A stretch of DNA of 64,000 nucleotides from an uncultured Lentibacter sp. (GCF_937123735.1 NZ_CAKZKL010000028.1:186001-250000), one strand, 5' to 3'. Positions 8,644 through 16,977 are shown, numbered from the stretch's first letter. Numbers and translations: made by a program. The notes: generated by a model from the letters alone, not told the origin.

Positions 8644-8771
8644 GCCGGCTGACCCAACAGCAGGGCGGGGCTGATTTGAAACATAATCTGCCCCGGTCTC
8701 GCGAAACCTTGATTGGCGAGTGAGAGCGGCAATGGCTATGCCTGTCTGGACAGTTTCAAAGGAGGCGACCC

Positions 8772-9476
8772 ATGCGGCGCAGCATAGCCCTTGTATTTGT
8801 GATGCTTGCAGCTTTGGCCAAGCCGGTTTTGGGCGAAGAGCGCCCGACGGTGGTTGTGGAGCTGTTCACCTCGCAGGGGTGCTCAAGCTGCCCGCCAGCG
8901 GATGCCTTTTTGCATGAGTTGGCCGCGCGTGAGGATGTGCTCGCGCTGGGGCTGCATGTGGATTACTGGGATTACATCGGTTGGAAAGATGTGTTTGGTC
9001 ATGCCGCTTTTTCAGAGCGCCAGCGCGCCTATGCCAAGGCCGGTGGGCGGCGCTCTGTTTACACGCCGCAGATGATCATCAATGGGCAGCAGCATGTTGT
9101 GGGCAATCATCCTCAGGAGGTGGCTGCGCTCATCCGCCGGCATCAGGCACAGCCGCCTGAGGCGCGCTTGCGCCTGACGCGGGAGGGGGCGCAGCTGCAT
9201 GTGGCGGCCGAGGCCGACAGCCGCGCCCCGGCGCGGGCGGTGACTGTTTTGCTGATCCGCTTTTTGCCCGAAGCGGTAACCGACATCAAACGTGGCGAAA
9301 ACGCGGGCAAGCAAATCAGCTATGCCAATATCGTGACAGAGATCGTTCGGCTTCAGACGTGGGACATGCGCGCGCCCCTGCGGCTCACGGCGCAGCTGGG
9401 CGGCACCGCGCGGGCGGCTGTTGTGTTACAGGGGCAGAACGCGGGCCCGATCCTGGCCGCCGCATTGGCCGACTAG
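8772..9476 (+). CDS. secreted thioredoxin-like protein, DUF1223 family
   Basis: 234 residues with an N-terminal signal peptide (MRRSIALVFVMLAALAKPVLG, cleavage near residue 21). The mature protein begins with a thioredoxin-like strand followed by FTSQGCSSCPPAD, a CxxC-containing motif diagnostic of DUF1223, and HVDYWDYIGWKD, also conserved in that family. These periplasmic proteins are of unknown function and often annotated as secreted thiol proteins. A good Shine-Dalgarno (AAAGGAGG) precedes the ATG. Its position beside the sox cluster may be coincidental. Confidence 0.9.
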   Translation: MRRSIALVFVMLAALAKPVLGEERPTVVVELFTSQGCSSCPPADAFLHELAAREDVLALGLHVDYWDYIGWKDVFGHAAFSERQRAYAKAGGRRSVYTPQMIINGQQHVVGNHPQEVAALIRRHQAQPPEARLRLTREGAQLHVAAEADSRAPARAVTVLLIRFLPEAVTDIKRGENAGKQISYANIVTEIVRLQTWDMRAPLRLTAQLGGTARAAVVLQGQNAGPILAAALAD

Positions 9477-9490
9477 CGGCTTTTCGCGGG

Positions 9491-10543
9491 TTATTCGGCC
9501 GGCTGGAACCCTTCAATCAGCTGGCGCAACCCGAAGGCCGCCCCCGCAAACACAGCCGTAAAGGTGACAGGGGCGGAATAGCTGAGCGTGGAAAAGGCCG
9601 AGAGCCCCTGGCCAACTGTGCAGCCCATGGCCAAAACCGCGCCGGCGCCCATCAGCGCCGCACCCAGAATCTGGCGGCGCAGCTCGCGGGGATCTTCACA
9701 GGCTTCCCAGCGGAAGTGGCCCTTGATGAGCGAGCCGGCGAAGGCGCCCAGCAGCACCCCGCCAACCGAACCGACCGCAAAGGACGGCAGCCCGGCTGAA
9801 GCGGTCATCGCGTAAAGCAGCGCCTCGCCAACCGGGGCAGAGTAGCTGTGCGACACCACGGGAAATGCGCCAAAGCCATTCTGTGCGATATAGCCGGAGG
9901 CAGCCCAGCCACTGACGATTGCGCCCGCCACCACAAGCGCCCAGAAAGCCGAGGCCGGGCTTTTGCGAAACCCCGAAGAGCAAAGCGCCGCCAAGGCTAT
10001 CGCCAAGCCGAGGGTGATGCCCAATGTGGCAGGGGCCAACCCGGTTTGTGCAGCGAGAAAATGCGCCAGCCCTGGCGGGGTTGTGGCCATGCCCTGCGGA
10101 AACACCCAGATGCGCAGATAGGCCAGCGGGCCGGCCAGCACCGCGTAGGCGGAGACGCCCATCACAAGCACCACGACAAAGGCGCGCATATCGCCCCCGC
10201 CCAGACGGGCCAACGCGCCATAGCCGCAGCTGCCTGTCAGCGCCATGCCATAGCCGAACATCAATCCGCCCGAGATAGAGGCGAGCGGCATCCAGGCGAT
10301 CGAGAGATAAAAGCTGTCTTCCAGCGGCACCAGCCCGGCCCCCGAAAGAGCAAAAGTGCCGGCAATTGCGGCACCTATGGCCAGAAACCACATGCGCAGG
10401 CGCAGGGTGTCGTCGCCGTAGAGCGTGTCTTCGATGGCCCCGAGCGTGCAAAAGCGCCCGAGCCGCGCAGCAAGCCCGAGAAGCACGCCGCCAAAAACGC
10501 CTGCCAGCGTCACGAAGCTGTTTTCCGAGATCATTTCAAGCAT
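9491..10543 (-). CDS. soxT: YeeE/YedE family membrane transporter, SoxT
   Basis: 350 residues with about nine or ten hydrophobic segments. Family cysteine motifs are GRFCTLGAIED near residue 32, TGSCGYGALARLGGG near 108, and MGCTVGQGLSAFS near the C-terminus, as in thiosulfate-uptake permeases of the YeeE/TsuA family. In Paracoccus-type sox loci the gene next to soxR with this fold is soxT. ATG 10543 is chosen over GTG 10546 because GGGAGG lies five bases before it. It follows soxR by about 30 bases and ends 15 bases from the DUF1223 gene, convergently. Likely role: import of a sulfur compound to or from the cytoplasm. Confidence 0.88.
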   Translation of the reverse strand: MLEMISENSFVTLAGVFGGVLLGLAARLGRFCTLGAIEDTLYGDDTLRLRMWFLAIGAAIAGTFALSGAGLVPLEDSFYLSIAWMPLASISGGLMFGYGMALTGSCGYGALARLGGGDMRAFVVVLVMGVSAYAVLAGPLAYLRIWVFPQGMATTPPGLAHFLAAQTGLAPATLGITLGLAIALAALCSSGFRKSPASAFWALVVAGAIVSGWAASGYIAQNGFGAFPVVSHSYSAPVGEALLYAMTASAGLPSFAVGSVGGVLLGAFAGSLIKGHFRWEACEDPRELRRQILGAALMGAGAVLAMGCTVGQGLSAFSTLSYSAPVTFTAVFAGAAFGLRQLIEGFQPAE

Positions 10544-10573
10544 CACACACCCTCCCCAGAGCGGATACAGAGT

Positions 10574-10918
10574 TTACGCCTCGCTATCGTCGTCGCAAAA
10601 TAGTTCATAAACAAGCTCCAAGACACGCTTGGGGCGATTGTCTGCCAGACGGTAGAAGATAGCCTTGCCCTCGCGGCGCGGCACGACAAGGCCTTCCAGA
10701 CGCAAGCGCGAGAGCTGCTGGCTCACGGCGGCCTGACGCGCTGAGAGCAGGCTCTCCAGCTCGGTCACGGATTTTTCGCCCGTCACCAGATGACAGAGGA
10801 TCATCAGGCGGCCCTCGTGGCTCACGGTTTTCAGAAAATTGGACGCCTTGGTGGCATTGTCCATGAATTTGTCGAGCTCTGCGTCGCTGAGATCATCGCT
10901 GAATTGTGGAAGTCCCAT
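10574..10918 (-). CDS. soxR: ArsR-family sulfur-responsive repressor SoxR
   Basis: 114 residues, a winged-helix ArsR/SmtB protein; recognition helix region SARQAAVSQQLSRLRLEG. Two cysteines only, at about residues 42 (MILCHLV) and 108 (ELFCDDD), in the positions of the reactive pair of persulfide sensors SqrR/BigR. No arsenic-type CxC motif. In Paracoccus the homologous SoxR represses the sox operons in the absence of reduced sulfur. Here it sits between soxS and soxT on the minus strand and probably acts on the soxS-soxV and soxW-soxX intergenic regions. It is not related to the MerR-type redox regulator also named SoxR. Confidence 0.92.
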   Translation of the reverse strand: MGLPQFSDDLSDAELDKFMDNATKASNFLKTVSHEGRLMILCHLVTGEKSVTELESLLSARQAAVSQQLSRLRLEGLVVPRREGKAIFYRLADNRPKRVLELVYELFCDDDSEA

Positions 10919-10952
10919 CGGGTCTCCTTTGGCGGGGCTTGGCCCTGAATGT

Positions 10953-11336
10953 CTAGTTTCCCGCGGCTGTTTCGGCGGGTTTTGTGTAATTGGTTTTGGC
11001 CTTTAACATCATTTCCAGCAAACCCCAGAAAAAATCTTCGCCCGGGTAACCCTCTATGCGGCCAATTTCTACGCCATTCTCCACCAAAATGAAAGTGGGC
11101 GTGAAAACGGCAGGGCGGGCAAAGCGCAGCCCTTCGGGGGTGCCCTCGCGGATATTGACCACCCGCAGGGGCGCAAAGGCCCCCTCAGCGGTTTTGGGAT
11201 AAATCGGGCCGATCTCGCTGTGCCATGTTTCGCAATGCGCGCAGCCCTTTTGCTCGACCATCACGAGTTCAACGGCAACGGCCTGTCCCGCCAGAAACAC
11301 AAGAGCTGCCAGAGCGGCAAAAAGACGGGTCAGCAT
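10953..11336 (-). CDS. soxS: periplasmic thioredoxin-like protein SoxS
   Basis: 127 residues from ATG 11336, giving a clean signal peptide (MLTRLFAALAALVFLAGQAVAVE). The mature part has the thioredoxin-like active site KGCAHCETWH and a cis-proline segment FTPTFIL. In Paracoccus pantotrophus SoxS is a periplasmic thiol reductase that keeps the SoxYZ carrier active. The frame extends to ATG 11372, but that adds a polar segment before the signal peptide and has no Shine-Dalgarno. Divergent from soxV, so the 72 bases between them should carry both promoters. Confidence 0.9.
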   Translation of the reverse strand: MLTRLFAALAALVFLAGQAVAVELVMVEQKGCAHCETWHSEIGPIYPKTAEGAFAPLRVVNIREGTPEGLRFARPAVFTPTFILVENGVEIGRIEGYPGEDFFWGLLEMMLKAKTNYTKPAETAAGN

Positions 11337-11365
11337 GGCATCATCATTGACTGTTTGAATTACAC

Positions 11366-11394
11366 TCAACATAATCTGAATATGTAAATTTTAC
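11366..11394. promoter_or_regulatory. candidate SoxR operator half-site and palindrome, soxS-soxV intergenic
   Basis: The AT-rich divergent gap holds TCAA-N8-GAAT (11366-11381), a half match to the ATTC-N8-GAAT pattern of SqrR/BigR-type ArsR repressors, and an 11-bp palindrome GTAAATTTTAC (11384-11394) just before the soxV Shine-Dalgarno region. A repressor here would control both transcription units. The match is partial, so this is an inference from position and symmetry. Confidence 0.4.
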
Positions 11395-11408
11395 AAGGAT
11401 CGCAGGCC

Positions 11409-12149
11409 ATGCTCGGGGAAATCACCTATTGGGGCGCGATGCTCGCGGGGTTCGTGGCGTTTTTCACGCCCTGCATTCTGCCGATGGTGCCTTTTTATCT
11501 CAGCTATATGGCCGGGCTTTCCATGAGCGAGCTGCGCGGCGACGGCGATATTGCGCCGGGTGCGCAGCGCCGGCTGGTCGTGTCGGCGGCTATGTTTGCG
11601 CTTGGTGTGACGACGATTTTCATGCTGCTGGGGCTGGGAGCCACGGCGCTGGGGCAGGCCTTTGCGCAGTTCAAGGAGCCGCTGTCTTATCTGGCGGCGG
11701 CGGTGATTTTCCTGTTTGGGCTGCATTTTCTTGGGGTTATCCGGATCGGGTTTCTCTATCGCGAGGCGCGTATGGAGAGCAAAGCGGACCCCTCAACCGT
11801 TTTGGGCGCCTATCTGATGGGGTTGGCCTTCGGATTTGGCTGGACGGCCTGTGTCGGCCCCGTTCTGGCCTCTATCCTGTTTATTGCCAGCGGAATGGGC
11901 GAAGTCTGGCGGGGCGGGGTGTTGCTGATGTGCTTTGGCCTCGGAATGACGGCGCCATTTGTGGTGGCGGCGTTTTTTGCCCGGCCTTTTCTGGCCTTCA
12001 TGGCGCGGTTCCGCGCCTATCAGGGGCATGTTGAGAAAGTCATGGGCATCATGCTGATCGTCTTTGCGATTCTCATCGCCACCAATTCGGTCAACATGAT
12101 CGCCAATTGGATGATCGAGCTCTTTCCCAGCTTTCAATCGCTCGGGTGA
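11409..12149 (+). CDS. soxV: CcdA-type transmembrane thiol-electron transporter SoxV
   Basis: 246 residues with six predicted membrane helices. The two conserved cysteines of the CcdA/DsbD-beta family are present: FFTPCILPMVPFYLSYMAG near residue 22 and GWTACVGPVLAS in the fourth segment. SoxV moves electrons from cytoplasmic thioredoxin across the membrane to the periplasmic partners SoxW and SoxS, and is required for SoxYZ activity in Paracoccus. First gene of the plus-strand sox operon; 62 bases separate it from soxW. A usable Shine-Dalgarno (AAGGAT) lies about 11 bases upstream. Confidence 0.95.
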   Translation: MLGEITYWGAMLAGFVAFFTPCILPMVPFYLSYMAGLSMSELRGDGDIAPGAQRRLVVSAAMFALGVTTIFMLLGLGATALGQAFAQFKEPLSYLAAAVIFLFGLHFLGVIRIGFLYREARMESKADPSTVLGAYLMGLAFGFGWTACVGPVLASILFIASGMGEVWRGGVLLMCFGLGMTAPFVVAAFFARPFLAFMARFRAYQGHVEKVMGIMLIVFAILIATNSVNMIANWMIELFPSFQSLG

Positions 12150-12211
12150 GGGCTGCGCCGCAAAAGACAGAAGCCATTAGGCACCGGAGAGACGATACTG
12201 GGGAGATTAAA

Positions 12212-12775
12212 ATGAGACCTATTCTGGCACTATTGACCACGCTCTGTTTGGCGCTGCCGCTTCAGGCGGCTGAGCTGGGCGATGACGGGCTGCACAAAGC
12301 CTCATGGATGCGCGACACCTTCAAGGATCTGCGGGAAGATCTTGCTGAAGCCAACGCCGAAGGCAAGCGCCTGGCAATCATCATTGAGCAGCGTGGCTGT
12401 ATCTATTGCAAGAAGATGCACGAAGAGGTTTTCATCGAACCGGCCATTGATGCCTATATCCGGGAAAATTATTTCGTCATTCAGATCAACATGTTCGGAG
12501 ATGTTGAGGTGACCGATTTTGATGGCGAGACCCTGCCTGAGAAAGAGATGGTGCAAAAGTGGGGCGCGCTTTTCACGCCCTTGATGATCTATTTCCCCGA
12601 AGCGGTGCCCGAGGCCACAAGCGCGCCGCGCGCGGCGGTTGCGCAGGTGCCGGGGGCCTTTGGCAAATGGACGACCCTCAACATGCTGACCTGGGTGAAA
12701 GAGAAGGGCTATGAAACGGGCGAGCCTTTTCAAAAATATCACGCACGCCGGTTGGAGACGCAACTTTCGGACTGA
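12212..12775 (+). CDS. soxW: periplasmic thioredoxin SoxW
   Basis: 187 residues from ATG 12212 with signal peptide MRPILALLTTLCLALPLQAAE. The thioredoxin active site is EQRGCIYCKKMHEEVF, followed by a cis-proline loop LFTPLMIYF. SoxW accepts electrons from SoxV; in Paracoccus it is not essential for thiosulfate oxidation, SoxS taking part of its role. The frame is open upstream to 12107, but that overlaps soxV and lacks a signal sequence. GGGGAGATT precedes the chosen start. Confidence 0.93.
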   Translation: MRPILALLTTLCLALPLQAAELGDDGLHKASWMRDTFKDLREDLAEANAEGKRLAIIIEQRGCIYCKKMHEEVFIEPAIDAYIRENYFVIQINMFGDVEVTDFDGETLPEKEMVQKWGALFTPLMIYFPEAVPEATSAPRAAVAQVPGAFGKWTTLNMLTWVKEKGYETGEPFQKYHARRLETQLSD

Positions 12776-12834
12776 AATTCCGGCTGTTGGCTCACAAGAG
12801 ACCACAGGGCCTTGGAAGGCTCTGTTTTGCGTAA

Positions 12835-12850
12835 ATTCATTTTCGTGAAT
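12835..12850. promoter_or_regulatory. candidate SoxR operator, soxW-soxX intergenic
   Basis: The 158-base gap before soxX is AT-richer than its surroundings and contains a perfect ATTC-N8-GAAT, extended to the dyad AAATTCA-N6-TGAATTT (12833-12852). This is the spacing known for the persulfide-sensing ArsR repressors SqrR/BigR. It lies about 85 bases upstream of the soxX start, suitable for control of the structural sox genes. Confidence 0.6.
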
Positions 12851-12933
12851 TTGTTGTTGCGAGTCTGCGAGCGGTCCACTACGGTATGCAAAGCTAACCT
12901 AGCTTGAGAACACGGGTAGCCCAGGGAGGAAGT

Positions 12934-13410
12934 ATGAGGTTCACAACACTCGCATTGGCGGCAACGCTGACAGCTGGAACGGCCTTCGCCGAAACAGTCG
13001 CACCGGCAGATGTCGTTTATACAGAATATGGCGCAGTCGAAAAATCACTGAGCGGCACGCCCGGCTCTGTGGAAGGGGGCATTGATGTCTATGCCAATCG
13101 CAGCAAAGGCAATTGTGTCGCTTGTCATGTGATCAGCTCGCTGCCCGATGTCGCGTTTCCGGGCAATGTCGGCCCCGCCCTTGATGGCGTGGCGGACCGC
13201 TGGACGGAGGCCGAGTTGCGCGGCATTCTGAGCAATTCAAAACTGACATTCGAAGGCACGGTCATGCCCGCCTATTACCGTGTTGACGGGTTCACCCGTC
13301 CTGGCAACGCCTATACAGGCAAGGCGCCAGACGGACCGCTTGACCCGCTTTTGAGCGCCCAGCAGATCGAAGATGTTGTGGCATACCTTATGACACTGAA
13401 AGAAGAGTGA
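12934..13410 (+). CDS. soxX: sulfur-oxidation c-type cytochrome SoxX
   Basis: 158 residues from ATG 12934, with AGGGAGGAAGT before it and a signal peptide ending at about TAFAE (residue 20). One haem-binding motif, CVACH at 61-65, and a probable axial Met in GTVMPAYY (about 111). SoxX pairs with SoxA in the periplasm; the SoxXA complex oxidatively couples thiosulfate to the SoxY cysteine. Its length suits a class 1 monohaem SoxX without extra domains. First structural gene of soxXYZAB. Confidence 0.95.
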   Translation: MRFTTLALAATLTAGTAFAETVAPADVVYTEYGAVEKSLSGTPGSVEGGIDVYANRSKGNCVACHVISSLPDVAFPGNVGPALDGVADRWTEAELRGILSNSKLTFEGTVMPAYYRVDGFTRPGNAYTGKAPDGPLDPLLSAQQIEDVVAYLMTLKEE

Positions 13411-13456
13411 GCCAGCTTGCTGGGGCGCTTTGAGAGAGACGTAAAAGGAGATAGAG

Positions 13457-13873
13457 ATGGAATTCTCACGACGTGATACGCTGGCCCTCGGGGCGGGTGC
13501 TGTTGCCCTGACAATTCTGCCGTTCCAGGCCACAGCGGCTGCGGACGACATGATTGCAGCGTTTACAGGTGGCGCGGATGTGGCTGACGGCGGTGTAACG
13601 CTGACAGCCCCCGAAATCGCTGAAAACGGCAATACTGTGCCGGTCAGTGTTTCGGCCGAAGGCGCGCAGGCAATCCTGCTGCTGGCCGCTGGCAACCCGA
13701 CGCCTGATGTGGCGACCTTCAATTTTGGCACGCTTTCAGGCAGCCAGAGCGCATCCACACGCATCCGCCTTGCTGGCACACAGGATGTTGTGGCTGTTGC
13801 CAAGCTTGCCGATGGCAGCTTTGCCCGTGCGAGCCAGACAGTTAAAGTGACAATTGGCGGCTGCGGCGGCTAA
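13457..13873 (+). CDS. soxY: sulfur-carrier protein SoxY
   Basis: 138 residues with a twin-arginine signal (SRRDTLALGAGAVAL) and an Ig-like body. It ends in VTIGGCGG, the swinging-arm C-terminus whose cysteine carries the thiosulfate-derived sulfur. SoxY forms the SoxYZ heterodimer and, having the only Tat signal of the pair, probably carries SoxZ through the Tat system. AAAAGGAGATAG precedes the ATG. 18 bases separate it from soxZ. Confidence 0.97.
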   Translation: MEFSRRDTLALGAGAVALTILPFQATAAADDMIAAFTGGADVADGGVTLTAPEIAENGNTVPVSVSAEGAQAILLLAAGNPTPDVATFNFGTLSGSQSASTRIRLAGTQDVVAVAKLADGSFARASQTVKVTIGGCGG

Positions 13874-13891
13874 TCAGAGGAGACGAAAAAC

Positions 13892-14221
13892 ATGGCAGAT
13901 GGTGTAAAACCCCGCGTCAAAGCGCCCAAGTCGGCGGCCGCTGGTGAAGTGGTGACGATCAAGACTCTGATCAGCCACAAGATGGAATCAGGCCAGCGCA
14001 AAGACAGCGACGGCAACAAGATCCCGCGCTCGATCATCAACCGTTTTACCGCCGAATTTAACGGCGCGTTGGTGATTGACGTAGAACTTGCTCCGGCGAT
14101 TTCTACAAACCCTTACTTCGAATTCGAAGCAACTGTTCCGGAAGCCGGTGATTTCAAGTTCACCTGGTATGATGATGATGGTTCGGTCTACGAAGACAGC
14201 AAGTCAGTCAAAATCGCCTGA
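13892..14221 (+). CDS. soxZ: sulfur-oxidation protein SoxZ
   Basis: 109 residues, an Ig-like protein without its own signal peptide, beginning MADGVKPRVKAPKSA. The family segment VVTIKTLISHKMESGQRKD is followed by FTAEFNGALV and YDDDGSVYEDSKSVKI. SoxZ binds SoxY and presents the carrier arm to SoxXA and SoxB. AGAGGAGACG provides a Shine-Dalgarno. Its lack of an export signal beside Tat-targeted SoxY fits co-export as a folded dimer. Confidence 0.97.
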   Translation: MADGVKPRVKAPKSAAAGEVVTIKTLISHKMESGQRKDSDGNKIPRSIINRFTAEFNGALVIDVELAPAISTNPYFEFEATVPEAGDFKFTWYDDDGSVYEDSKSVKIA

Positions 14222-14281
14222 TCAACAGGCAGAGGCGCCTTGCCCCGCAGAAGGGCAAGGTGCTTTCCAAGGGAGGAACGC

Positions 14282-15133
14282 ATGAACTTCAAGACACTGT
14301 CACTGATCAGCGCGGTTGCGTTGGCCTTGCCAACACTCGGCATGGCGGACCCAGATGATGATACGCTGGTGATCAACGAAGAAATAGAAATGGTAACAAA
14401 AACAGCAGCGCCTGCGCATCTTGCAGATGCTGTTGACGAGGTTATGTCAGGCTGGCATTTCCGCTCGGATGAAACCCAGGCGATGCAGGCCGATGACTTT
14501 GACAACCCCGGCATGATGTTTGTCGAGCAGGGGGTTGAAATTTGGAATGCAGTGGACGGCAGTGAGGGCAAATCCTGTGCAAGCTGTCATGGATCGCCTG
14601 AGGCGATGGCCGGCGTGCGCCCTGTTTATCCCAAGTGGAACGAAGCGGCAGGCGAAGTGCGCACGCTGCAAATGCAAGTCAACGACTGCCGTGAGAACCG
14701 CATGGGCGCGAAGCCCTGGAAAACAGACAAGGGCGGCTCCATTCCCATGGAAGCGCTGCTCGCATCTGTTTCGCGCGGTCTGCCTGTGAATGTGGCCATC
14801 GACGGCCCGGCGCAGGCAACCTGGGAAATGGGCAAAGAGCTCTATTACACCCGCACAGGCCAGCTTGAGCTGTCGTGCGCCAATTGCCATGAAGACAACT
14901 ATGGCAATATGATCCGGGCCGACCACTTGAGCCAGGGCCAGATCAACGGCTTCCCGACCTATCGTTTGAAAAACGCCAAGCTCAATGGTGTTCACAGCCG
15001 CTTCAAAGGCTGCGTGCGCGACACCCGCGCGGAAACATTCAGCCCCGGCAGCCCCGAGTTTGTGGCGCTTGAGCTTTATGTCGCCAGCCGCGGCAATGGT
15101 CTGTCGGTCGAAGGTCCGTCAGTCCGCAACTAA
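14282..15133 (+). CDS. soxA: dihaem c-type cytochrome SoxA
   Basis: 283 residues from ATG 14282, with GGGAGGAACGC before it and a signal peptide ending near LGMA (residue 22). Two haem motifs, CASCH at about 99-103 and CANCH at about 199-203, mark the dihaem class of SoxA. FKGCVRDTRAE (Cys244) carries the cysteine that becomes a persulfide haem ligand. SoxA with SoxX joins thiosulfate to SoxY. A hairpin with a short T-rich tail follows the gene, before soxB. Confidence 0.96.
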   Translation: MNFKTLSLISAVALALPTLGMADPDDDTLVINEEIEMVTKTAAPAHLADAVDEVMSGWHFRSDETQAMQADDFDNPGMMFVEQGVEIWNAVDGSEGKSCASCHGSPEAMAGVRPVYPKWNEAAGEVRTLQMQVNDCRENRMGAKPWKTDKGGSIPMEALLASVSRGLPVNVAIDGPAQATWEMGKELYYTRTGQLELSCANCHEDNYGNMIRADHLSQGQINGFPTYRLKNAKLNGVHSRFKGCVRDTRAETFSPGSPEFVALELYVASRGNGLSVEGPSVRN

Positions 15134-15140
15134 ACAACCG

Positions 15141-15174
15141 AAGCCCGCATTCCTTTTGGGGTGCGGGCTTTAAT
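15141..15174 (+). terminator. hairpin between soxA and soxB
   Basis: Arms AAGCCCGCA (15141-15149) and TGCGGGCTT (15162-15170) pair perfectly over 9 bases around a 12-base loop, followed by TAATTT. The tail is weak, so it may attenuate rather than end transcription, or stabilise the soxXYZA message upstream of soxB. Confidence 0.65.
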
Positions 15175-15241
15175 TTGTCAAAACGCATTAGATTTTATGC
15201 ATATGTTGCCAGTCTGATGCCAGAAGAAGGGTTCCCCTGCC

Positions 15242-16939
15242 ATGATCTCCCGTCGCGATTTTCTGCAAGTCTCAATGGCCGCTTCGGCACTTTACGGTGC
15301 GAGCGGCTTTGGCAATTGGGCCCGTTTGGCGGCGCAGCAGGCGCTGACGCAAGACCAGCTTCTGGAGTTTGAAACCTACGGCAATGTGAGCCTTATTCAC
15401 GTCACGGATATTCATGCCCAGATGAAGCCGATCTATTTCCGCGAGCCGGAAGTGAACATTGGTGTGGGTGTCAACAACGGCCATGTGCCGCATATCACGG
15501 GCGCCGAGTTCCGCAAGCTTTATGGCATTGCCGATGGCTCACCTTCAGCTTACGCCCTGACATATAACGACTTTACCTCGCTTGCCCAACAATATGGCCG
15601 TGTTGGCGGGCTGGACCGTGTGGCGACTGTGATCAACGCGATCCGCGCTGACCGCCCTGATGCGCTGCTTCTGGACGGGGGCGACACATGGCATGGCTCC
15701 TACACCTGCTACCAGACCGAGGGGCAGGATATGGTCAACGTGATGAACGCGCTCAAGCCCGATGCGATGACCTTCCACTGGGAGTTTACGCTGGGTTCGG
15801 AGCGGGTGAATGAGCTTGTCTCGAGCCTGCCGTTTACCTCGCTTGGGCAGAATATTTTTGACGCGGAATGGGACGAGCCGGCCGAGCTCTTCAAGCCTTA
15901 CAAGTTCTTTGAGCGCGGCGGCGTGAAGGTTGCCGTGATCGGGCAGGCCTTCCCTTACATGCCGATTGCCAACCCACGCTGGATGTTCCCCGAATACTCC
16001 TTCGGCATCCGCGAAGACAATATGGCCGCGATGGTGCAGGAAGTGCGCGAGCAAGGCGCCGAGCTGGTTGTGGTGCTGAGCCACAACGGGTTTGATGTGG
16101 ACAAGAAAATGGCCGCAAACGTGGAGGGCATTGACGTGATCCTGTCAGGCCACACCCATGATGCGCTGCCCGAGCCTGTGCTGGTTGGCAAAACCCATAT
16201 TGTGGCCTCCGGCTCCAACGGCAAGTTTGTGAGCCGTGTGGACCTTGATGTGCGCGACGGCGAGATGAAGGGCATCCGCCACAAGCTGATCCCGATTTTC
16301 TCGGATGTTATCACGCCAGATCAAGAGGTTGCGGCGCTGATTGATGCGCAGCGCGCGCCTTATGAGGACAAGCTCAAAGAAGTGATCGGGACAACAGACT
16401 CGCTGCTTTACCGCCGCGGAAACTTCAACGGCTCCTGGGACGATCTCATTTGCAACGCGCTGATTTCGGAGCGCGAAGCCGATATCGCCATGAGCCCTGG
16501 TGTGCGTTGGGGGCCAAGCATTCTGCCCGGCCAGGAGATCACGCGGGAAGATATTTGGAACGTAACGTCAATGACTTACGGGGAAGCCTACCGCAGCGAG
16601 ATGACCGGTGAATTCATCAAGGTGATCCTTGAGGATGTGGGCGACAACCTGTTCAACCCAGACCCCTACTACCAGCAGGGTGGCGACATGGTCCGCATCG
16701 GCGGCATGGGCTACAAGATCGACGTGAGCAAGCCCCAGGGCGAGCGCATCAGCGATATGACCCTCTTGAAGACGGGCGAAGCGATTGATCCGGCGAAAAA
16801 CTATGTTGTCGCGGGCTGGGCCAGCGTCAACGAGGGCACGGAAGGCCCGCAGATCTGGGATGTGGTGGAGAACCACATTCGCAAACAGGGCACGATCAAG
16901 CTTGAAGAGAATAACTCGGTGCAGGTTAAGGGCGCGTAA
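15242..16939 (+). CDS. soxB: SoxB, dimanganese thiosulfohydrolase
   Basis: 565 residues with a Tat-type start (MISRRDFLQVSMAASAL). A 5'-nucleotidase-family metallophosphatase-like N-terminal domain has metal motifs HVTDIHAQ, LLLDGGDTWHGS, LSHNGFDVDKK and SGHTHDALPE. A C-terminal 5'-nucleotidase domain follows, about residues 360-560. SoxB hydrolyses the sulfonate from SoxY-bound S-thiosulfonate as sulfate. Length is normal for the family. Last sox gene in the window: a strong terminator, a repeat element and the convergent moxR follow, and soxC/soxD are absent. Confidence 0.98.
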   Translation: MISRRDFLQVSMAASALYGASGFGNWARLAAQQALTQDQLLEFETYGNVSLIHVTDIHAQMKPIYFREPEVNIGVGVNNGHVPHITGAEFRKLYGIADGSPSAYALTYNDFTSLAQQYGRVGGLDRVATVINAIRADRPDALLLDGGDTWHGSYTCYQTEGQDMVNVMNALKPDAMTFHWEFTLGSERVNELVSSLPFTSLGQNIFDAEWDEPAELFKPYKFFERGGVKVAVIGQAFPYMPIANPRWMFPEYSFGIREDNMAAMVQEVREQGAELVVVLSHNGFDVDKKMAANVEGIDVILSGHTHDALPEPVLVGKTHIVASGSNGKFVSRVDLDVRDGEMKGIRHKLIPIFSDVITPDQEVAALIDAQRAPYEDKLKEVIGTTDSLLYRRGNFNGSWDDLICNALISEREADIAMSPGVRWGPSILPGQEITREDIWNVTSMTYGEAYRSEMTGEFIKVILEDVGDNLFNPDPYYQQGGDMVRIGGMGYKIDVSKPQGERISDMTLLKTGEAIDPAKNYVVAGWASVNEGTEGPQIWDVVENHIRKQGTIKLEENNSVQVKGA

Positions 16940-16977
16940 ACCGCACGTTTGCAAAAATATTTGCCCGATTTGAAACT

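Noticed and set aside
10574..10918. MerR-type redox regulator SoxR
   Set aside because: The protein is a short ArsR-type winged helix without the four-cysteine iron-sulfur motif; the name is shared by chance.
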